Of a stretch of DNA of 64,000 nt, positions 60,168-64,000 are shown piece by piece. Origin of the DNA: CAZAMP01 sp964486455 (GTDB lineage Bacteria > Eisenbacteria > RBG-16-71-46 > CAZAMP01); contig CAZAMP010000002.1 of the NCBI GenBank assembly GCA_964486455.1, positions 62,001 through 126,000 on the forward strand, written 5' to 3'. Numbering within the stretch: position 1 is the first letter of the stretch; the number at the start of each line of letters is the position of its first letter. The notes under the pieces were generated by a model. It searched no databases. It worked only from the letters and a program-made list of their open reading frames with translations, and was not told the DNA's origin. The position numbers were made by a program, and so were the translations under genes.

Positions 60168-60797
60168 ATGCGAAAGCTCTTGTCTGCGCTTGCGCTCTTA
60201 CTTTGGAGTTTGCCGGCCGCCAACGCGGATGATCTGCGGCTGGGTGAGTTGCTGGCGGATCCGGCCTCGGATTGGAATGGAGACGGGGAAGTCCATTCGC
60301 GCGATGATGAGTGGATTGAGATCATCAACCTGTCTGCATCAGCGATCGATCTCACCGGGGTTCGCCTCGCTTCGGCGGACAGCGTGTGGCGATACGAGTA
60401 CTCTGGTATGCTGCAGCCCGGCAATGTTGCCGTAGCATACGGGTCGGATTCGTATGCATGGGAACAGAAGCTGGGTTTTCCGGCCTACGGGCTCCGGCTC
60501 GCGAACGGGGGCGGAACGATCGGCTTGTGGCGGCTCTCGGAGGTCGACAGCGTCTTGATCGATGAGGTGACGTATCTCGATGATGACGCGGAAGACGATC
60601 GATCGACCGGGCGTTCCCCGGACAACCCTGACGAGTGGCTGCTCTATGACGGGTTGAATCCCTATGGTGGCGATGCGCCTCCGATCGCGACCGGATGTCC
60701 TCCGACGCCGGGCCACCCGAACGGGTGCACGTCACCAGTGCCGGAGAGCACCTGGGGAATGATCAAAGCAATCTTCCTTGATGGATCGGTGAACTGA
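60168..60797 (+). CDS. Secreted lamin-tail-domain protein (small)
   Basis: 209 residues from ATG 60168 behind GGGAGGAGGTG. A signal peptide (LLSALALLLWSLPAANA) precedes one lamin-tail domain at about 23-140 (LRLGELLADPASDWNGDGEV, DEWIEIINLSASAIDLTGVRL, VDSVLIDEVTY). A Pro/Cys-rich stretch (CPPTPGHPNGCTSP) follows, and a hydrophobic end. Paralogous in domain to the protein at 55348. It is presumably exported and cell-surface linked. Confidence 0.85.
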   Translation: MRKLLSALALLLWSLPAANADDLRLGELLADPASDWNGDGEVHSRDDEWIEIINLSASAIDLTGVRLASADSVWRYEYSGMLQPGNVAVAYGSDSYAWEQKLGFPAYGLRLANGGGTIGLWRLSEVDSVLIDEVTYLDDDAEDDRSTGRSPDNPDEWLLYDGLNPYGGDAPPIATGCPPTPGHPNGCTSPVPESTWGMIKAIFLDGSVN

Positions 60798-61028
60798 GGA
60801 TCGATTGCGACTGAGTGATCGGCTACTCGGCAAGTGTACGATGGCCGATCGTGCGCGGTCCGGAACGTCAACGGCGACCCGGTTCGACAGATGAGATTGA
60901 TGAAAGAGGGCGTCGAGCAGAGACAGATACCAGGAAGAGACAGACGTAGACATTGGACGGAGCGAGTAGATACCGGAAAGCAAGTAGGCTCCGGGAGCCG
61001 GCGTTTACCGAAGTGGCAGGCACAAAAA

Positions 61029-61115
61029 TGGTGCGGAAGGGGGGACTCGAACCCCCACAGGCGTAAGCCCACTAGACCCTGAACCTAGCGCGTCTACCAA
61101 TTCCGCCACTTCCGC
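61029..61115 (-). tRNA. tRNA-Leu (anticodon CAG)
   Basis: Reading the minus strand from 61115: GCGGAAG acceptor, D arm with GGTAGACGC, anticodon stem-loop with TTCAGGG (CAG), long variable arm GTGGGCTTACGCCTGT, T arm GGGTTCGAGTCCC, then CTTCCGC A and an encoded CCA (61031-61029). The long variable arm and the discriminator A fit class II leucine tRNA. A T-run follows the CCA. Confidence 0.96.
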
Positions 61116-61125
61116 ACGGCCGGAC

Positions 61126-61155
61126 AGTCTATGTGCCCGGCTTTCCGCGTGTCAA
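61126..61155 (-). promoter_or_regulatory. Promoter for tRNA-Leu
   Basis: Minus strand: perfect TTGACA (61155-61150), 18-base spacer, TAGACT (61131-61126). Transcription would begin only a few bases before the tRNA 5' end. Confidence 0.6.
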
Positions 61156-61176
61156 CTTGGAAAGAGAAGGTTTGAG

Positions 61177-61650
61177 GTGTCGGATCCGGCGCCCGAGCGC
61201 CCCAAGAAGTCCATTACGACGAACCGCAAGGCACGTCATCAATATGAGATCCTCGAGACGATCGAGGGCGGGCTGGTGCTGACCGGCACGGAGGTAAAAT
61301 CGCTGCGGGCGGGGCGCGCCAACCTCGCAGACGCTTACGCCGACTACCGTTCGGGGGAGTTCTATCTCGTCCATGCCCATATCAGCCCGTATGACCAAGG
61401 GAATCGGGCCAATCACGAGCCCACTCGCCCCAGGAAGATCCTTCTCCACAAGCGGCAGATCGAGCGCTTCCGCGTGAAAATCGAGCAAAAAGGGCTCACG
61501 GTTGTGCCGCTCGGGCTGTACTTTTTGGGGCCGTACGTCAAGGTGACGCTGGCACTCGCTCGAGGAAAGCGAGTCGTGGACCGGCGTCAGGATATCGCCA
61601 AGCGGGATGCCGACCGGGAAATCCGCCGGAAGTTCAGGAGGGATCAGTGA
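61177..61650 (+). CDS. smpB: SsrA-binding protein SmpB
   Basis: 157 residues from a GTG start. The SmpB pattern is complete: NRKARHQYEILETIEGGLVL, GTEVKSLRAGRANLADAY, HISPYDQGN, RPRKILLHKRQIERF, ending in a basic, disordered tail (KRDADREIRRKFRRD). SmpB with tmRNA frees stalled ribosomes. It is divergent from tRNA-Leu and coupled by GTGA overlap to the amidase-like gene. Confidence 0.97.
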   Translation: MSDPAPERPKKSITTNRKARHQYEILETIEGGLVLTGTEVKSLRAGRANLADAYADYRSGEFYLVHAHISPYDQGNRANHEPTRPRKILLHKRQIERFRVKIEQKGLTVVPLGLYFLGPYVKVTLALARGKRVVDRRQDIAKRDADREIRRKFRRDQ

Positions 61651-63029
61651 CACGAGCCGCCCTCGTCTGCGCGTGTGTCGTCGCGATCCTGGCTACAATT
61701 GCCCCCGGGTCGCCCGGTTCAGCGTCGGCGCCGCTCAGCGTGGTGCCGGTCGACACAACCGAGATCGCGGGCGCGACTTATCTCAATCTCAACGACATCC
61801 TTCGATTACTCGATGGCGTGAAGCAGGTCGGAAGCGTGCTGGATGTCGGCCGGATCGAAATCGCCGACACGGAGATCACACTCCTTGACGGATCGACGGT
61901 CGTTCACAGTGAAGCGAAAACCTGGACGCTTCCTCATCCCATCCTCAAGCGTGACGGCGCCGTCTGGGTACCTGAGACGTTCTTGTCGGCCATCGTCAAT
62001 CCGTTGATCACGTCGTCATTGATCCACAGACGCGGCCTCATCCTCGTCGATCTTTCGCCGGGGCGGCTCGATTCGGTTGCCGTTTCCGGCTATTCCGCCT
62101 CGCGCGGGATGCGCGAGATCGTTGCCTACGGGAAATTCCCGCTCAGTCCTGCCACACGGACCACGCACGACCGTGTCGTCCTGGACTTGGAGGGTTGCTT
62201 TCTCGACGAGTTCGCGACCGGAGCCTTCTCGGATTCGTTGGCCATGGGTTGGCAGGCGCAACCGACCCGGCTGGGCATGCGGCTCACCCTACTGCTGGGC
62301 GATCGTGTGGAGGCCTATGCGCTGCGTGAGGCGACGCCCGAACGGCTGAGACTCGACGTCGGTTCGGCCCAACGCGGGATGACGCCGCTGGAGGAACCGC
62401 TCGCCGGAGGATGGAAGGATGTCAGGCGCGTCATTCTAGACGCCGGCCATGGGGGTGCCGACGAGGGCGCGCAGTTGGCGAACGGCCGTCTGGAGAAATG
62501 GGTGAACCTGGAGCTGGCGCGGCAGCTCGCGGATAGCCTGCGCGCGGCCGGCTACGACGTCGTCATGACCCGCAATGAAGATCGCGATCTCTCGCCGGAG
62601 GATCGGTCGGCGTTTGCCAACGAAGCCGATGGCGATATCTTTCTCTGCGTTCAGCTCGATCGGGGTGACAACGATCTGCGTCCCGATCTGAAATGCCTCG
62701 TGCACCGGTCAGTGGGTGGCGCCGGGCGAAGCCGGGTCGTTGCGGGATTCCGTTTACAGCCTTGGTCAAGCGTCCATGCGGCACACGTGAACGAAAGCGA
62801 TCGCGTCGCGCGAAGTCTTCTGAGCGAGACCCGCTCGGTCGGGCTCAGGTGCCGGCAACACCCGCTCGAGGTCCCGATGCGCGTCATGGAGGGGCTGGAC
62901 ATGCCGGCGGTCGAGTTGTTGATCCGGGAGAGTGTCGTGATCGGGGCCGGCTGGGAACGTTGGCGTGAGCGTTTCGCCGAAGCGGTCGTGCGGGGCGTCA
63001 TGTTGTACGCCGGGGAGGCTCAGCTCTGA
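61647..63029 (+). CDS. N-acetylmuramoyl-L-alanine amidase-like protein, key residues lost
   Basis: 460 residues. A signal peptide (VCACVVAILATIAPG) precedes an AMIN-like beta region (about 30-250) and an amidase_3 domain with VILDAGHGGADEGA (His268) and Glu283. However the conserved SIHAN is replaced (CVQLD, with Gln336 at the zinc His), and the final catalytic Glu of PAVLVE is replaced within PAVELLIRE. The zinc site therefore appears incomplete, and it may bind peptidoglycan or regulate rather than cut. It is in an operon-like run with smpB, a GerMN gene and murI. Confidence 0.82.
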   Translation: MTRAALVCACVVAILATIAPGSPGSASAPLSVVPVDTTEIAGATYLNLNDILRLLDGVKQVGSVLDVGRIEIADTEITLLDGSTVVHSEAKTWTLPHPILKRDGAVWVPETFLSAIVNPLITSSLIHRRGLILVDLSPGRLDSVAVSGYSASRGMREIVAYGKFPLSPATRTTHDRVVLDLEGCFLDEFATGAFSDSLAMGWQAQPTRLGMRLTLLLGDRVEAYALREATPERLRLDVGSAQRGMTPLEEPLAGGWKDVRRVILDAGHGGADEGAQLANGRLEKWVNLELARQLADSLRAAGYDVVMTRNEDRDLSPEDRSAFANEADGDIFLCVQLDRGDNDLRPDLKCLVHRSVGGAGRSRVVAGFRLQPWSSVHAAHVNESDRVARSLLSETRSVGLRCRQHPLEVPMRVMEGLDMPAVELLIRESVVIGAGWERWRERFAEAVVRGVMLYAGEAQL

Positions 63030-63610
63030 TGCGGGTATCGGCCGCTGTCCGAACGGGTGTGGGACTGGTGCTGGTCATCGGTCTCGGCGCGCTCACACTC
63101 TACTACTATCGATCCTCTGGGGCTGTACCGCCGGCGCGGGGCACGGTGATCCCGGCCTCGGGTCAAAAGACGCGTCCGGTGATGCTCTACTACGGTGACC
63201 CGAACGCGTCTCGGCTTGTCGCCGAAGGTCGCGAGGTTCTATTCGGCAGCGACCGTGTCGCGACACTCAAGAGTTTGGTGAACGAGCTTCTTCGCGGATC
63301 GCAACGCGGGAACCGAAGCCTCTTCAGCGCTGATTGCCGTGTTCGATCGATATTCCTGACGGCGGGGGGCACGCTGACCATCGACTTTCGCGGCTCTCCG
63401 TTCCCCGCCGAAGCCAGCGAGACGGCCTGCAAGCTCGGAGTCGACTCGATGCTTCGTGTCCAACGCGAGCTGTTTCCTGAGATTCAGCGCGTGATGCTCT
63501 TGGTCGACGGGCGGCCGATCTCGGAGGTGGAGCGGCGCCTCTCGCTGCCACTCGAGTTGACGCCATCGGAGTGGCCCGATGCGGGCATCGACGTAACCGG
63601 CACGTCATGA
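63029..63610 (+). CDS. GerMN-domain membrane-anchored protein
   Basis: 193 residues. One N-terminal membrane helix (VGLVLVIGLGALTLYYY) and a GerMN-type domain at about 45-165 (VMLYYGDPNASRLV, LLRGSQRGNRSLF, LTIDFRGSPF). GerMN domains occur next to cell-wall amidases in many bacteria and probably bind peptidoglycan or a partner. It overlaps the amidase-like stop and the murI start. Confidence 0.85.
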   Translation: MRVSAAVRTGVGLVLVIGLGALTLYYYRSSGAVPPARGTVIPASGQKTRPVMLYYGDPNASRLVAEGREVLFGSDRVATLKSLVNELLRGSQRGNRSLFSADCRVRSIFLTAGGTLTIDFRGSPFPAEASETACKLGVDSMLRVQRELFPEIQRVMLLVDGRPISEVERRLSLPLELTPSEWPDAGIDVTGTS

Positions 63611-64000
63611 CGAAGGGACTGAGTAGCATGGACACGCGTCCGCTCGGCATTTTCGATTCCGGTATCGGCGGGCTCACGGTCGTTTCCCGCATCCTGGAGA
63701 AGCTGCCGCGCGAGCGGATACTCTACTTCGGGGATACGGCCCGCCTACCGTACGGCAACAAGTCACCCGAGACGGTCACACGATTTTCTCGCGAGATCAC
63801 GCGCTTTCTCCTGCGCCGAGACGCCAAGGCGATTGTCGTGGCGTGCAACTCCGCGTCGGCGCTGGCGCTGGATACGCTTCGTCGCGAGCTCACGGTCGAG
63901 GTCATCGATGTGATCGGCCCGGGAGCCGTCGCCGCGGTCAATAGAACCCGAAGCGGCCGCATCGGAGTCATCGCGACACAGGCGACCGTCCGTTCGGGAG
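63607..64000 (+). CDS. murI: Glutamate racemase (N-terminal part)
   Basis: The first 131 codons lie in the window; the gene runs off the right edge. From ATG 63607 (or in-frame ATG 63628) the product has IFDSGIGGLTVV with the catalytic-site DSG, YFGDTARLPYGNKS, and Cys80 in VACNSASALALDT, the first catalytic cysteine. It makes D-glutamate for peptidoglycan. Its start overlaps the GerMN stop (ATGA), fitting the wall-synthesis context. Confidence 0.93.
   Translation, partial: MTKGLSSMDTRPLGIFDSGIGGLTVVSRILEKLPRERILYFGDTARLPYGNKSPETVTRFSREITRFLLRRDAKAIVVACNSASALALDTLRRELTVEVIDVIGPGAVAAVNRTRSGRIGVIATQATVRSG

Noticed and set aside
60890..60990. Purine-rich repeats between the lamin-tail gene and tRNA (AGAGACAGA twice)
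   Set aside because: Only a single nine-base direct repeat, which may be chance; not a CRISPR array or a known repeat.
1..64000. CRISPR array, insertion sequence, prophage or origin
   Set aside because: No regular direct repeats with spacers, no transposase or integrase motifs, no phage structural genes, and no DnaA-box cluster were seen.

Overview
The window is GC-rich bacterial chromosome with dense, short-spaced genes on both strands, no insertion sequences, no CRISPR array and no phage genes. Several traits point to a diderm of the FCB superphylum, most likely a Candidatus Eisenbacteria / Latescibacteria-like lineage. These are a long secreted metallopeptidase ending in a FlgD-like sorting module (NSPNPFNP), lamin-tail-domain secreted proteins, Wza/Wzz-type polysaccharide export, an omega-like RNA polymerase subunit of FCB flavour, and menaquinone synthesis by the futalosine route. 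The phylum call is inference from gene content, not from a marker tree.

Left part (1-6.2 kb): the start of a ferredoxin, an omega-like subunit, an FmdB-type zinc ribbon protein, a possible 34-residue acidic peptide, a 7TM-GAF-SpoIIE phosphatase, a stand-alone CheY-like receiver and a secreted M61-peptidase-like protein that lacks the HExxH residues. 6.2-12.6 kb: a secreted four-repeat protein, then a polysaccharide module (Wzz-like protein divergent from Wza-like protein plus an O-antigen-ligase-like membrane protein). 12.6-19.2 kb: a menaquinone operon (mqnE-mqnA-mqnC-mqnX-mqnP-ubiX-menG) behind a good sigma70-type promoter. mqnB, mqnD and the UbiD-type decarboxylase are not in the window. 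19.2-22.1 kb: an MFS transporter, a DUF5658 membrane protein, a long palindromic intergenic element and a family 2 glycosyltransferase.

22.1-25.3 kb holds the most unusual unit: a two-gene cassette of an apparently cytoplasmic subtilisin-like protease with a large unknown N-terminal region and a ComEC-like metallo-beta-lactamase-fold protein. It sits behind its own promoter, which is overlapped by a perfect inverted repeat, and is proposed here as a conflict or stress-response system. 25.3-36.2 kb: comM, an AIM24 protein, CNT and SNF-type sodium-coupled transporters, a Ser/Thr kinase with a TPR sensor region, a structured non-coding stretch and an RNase II family enzyme. 36.2-44.5 kb: secreted or envelope proteins of mostly unknown role (an M16-like protein, a TPR protein, a beta-barrel candidate, the metallopeptidase with a structured leader). 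44.6-50 kb: a thioredoxin-fold DUF255 protein and a fur-znuA-znuC-znuB zinc uptake operon whose promoter spacer is a perfect palindrome. 50-60.8 kb: an alpha/beta hydrolase, nth, an AlaX editing protein, then a tightly packed set of a vWA membrane protein, lamin-tail and beta-barrel-like secreted proteins, and carbamate kinase. 60.8-64 kb: tRNA-Leu(CAG) divergent from smpB, an amidase_3 protein lacking key residues, a GerMN protein and the start of murI.

Motif readings, start choices and site coordinates come from reading the sequence directly. Family assignments come from recognised motifs without a database search. Promoters are -35/-10 matches by eye and have no experimental support.
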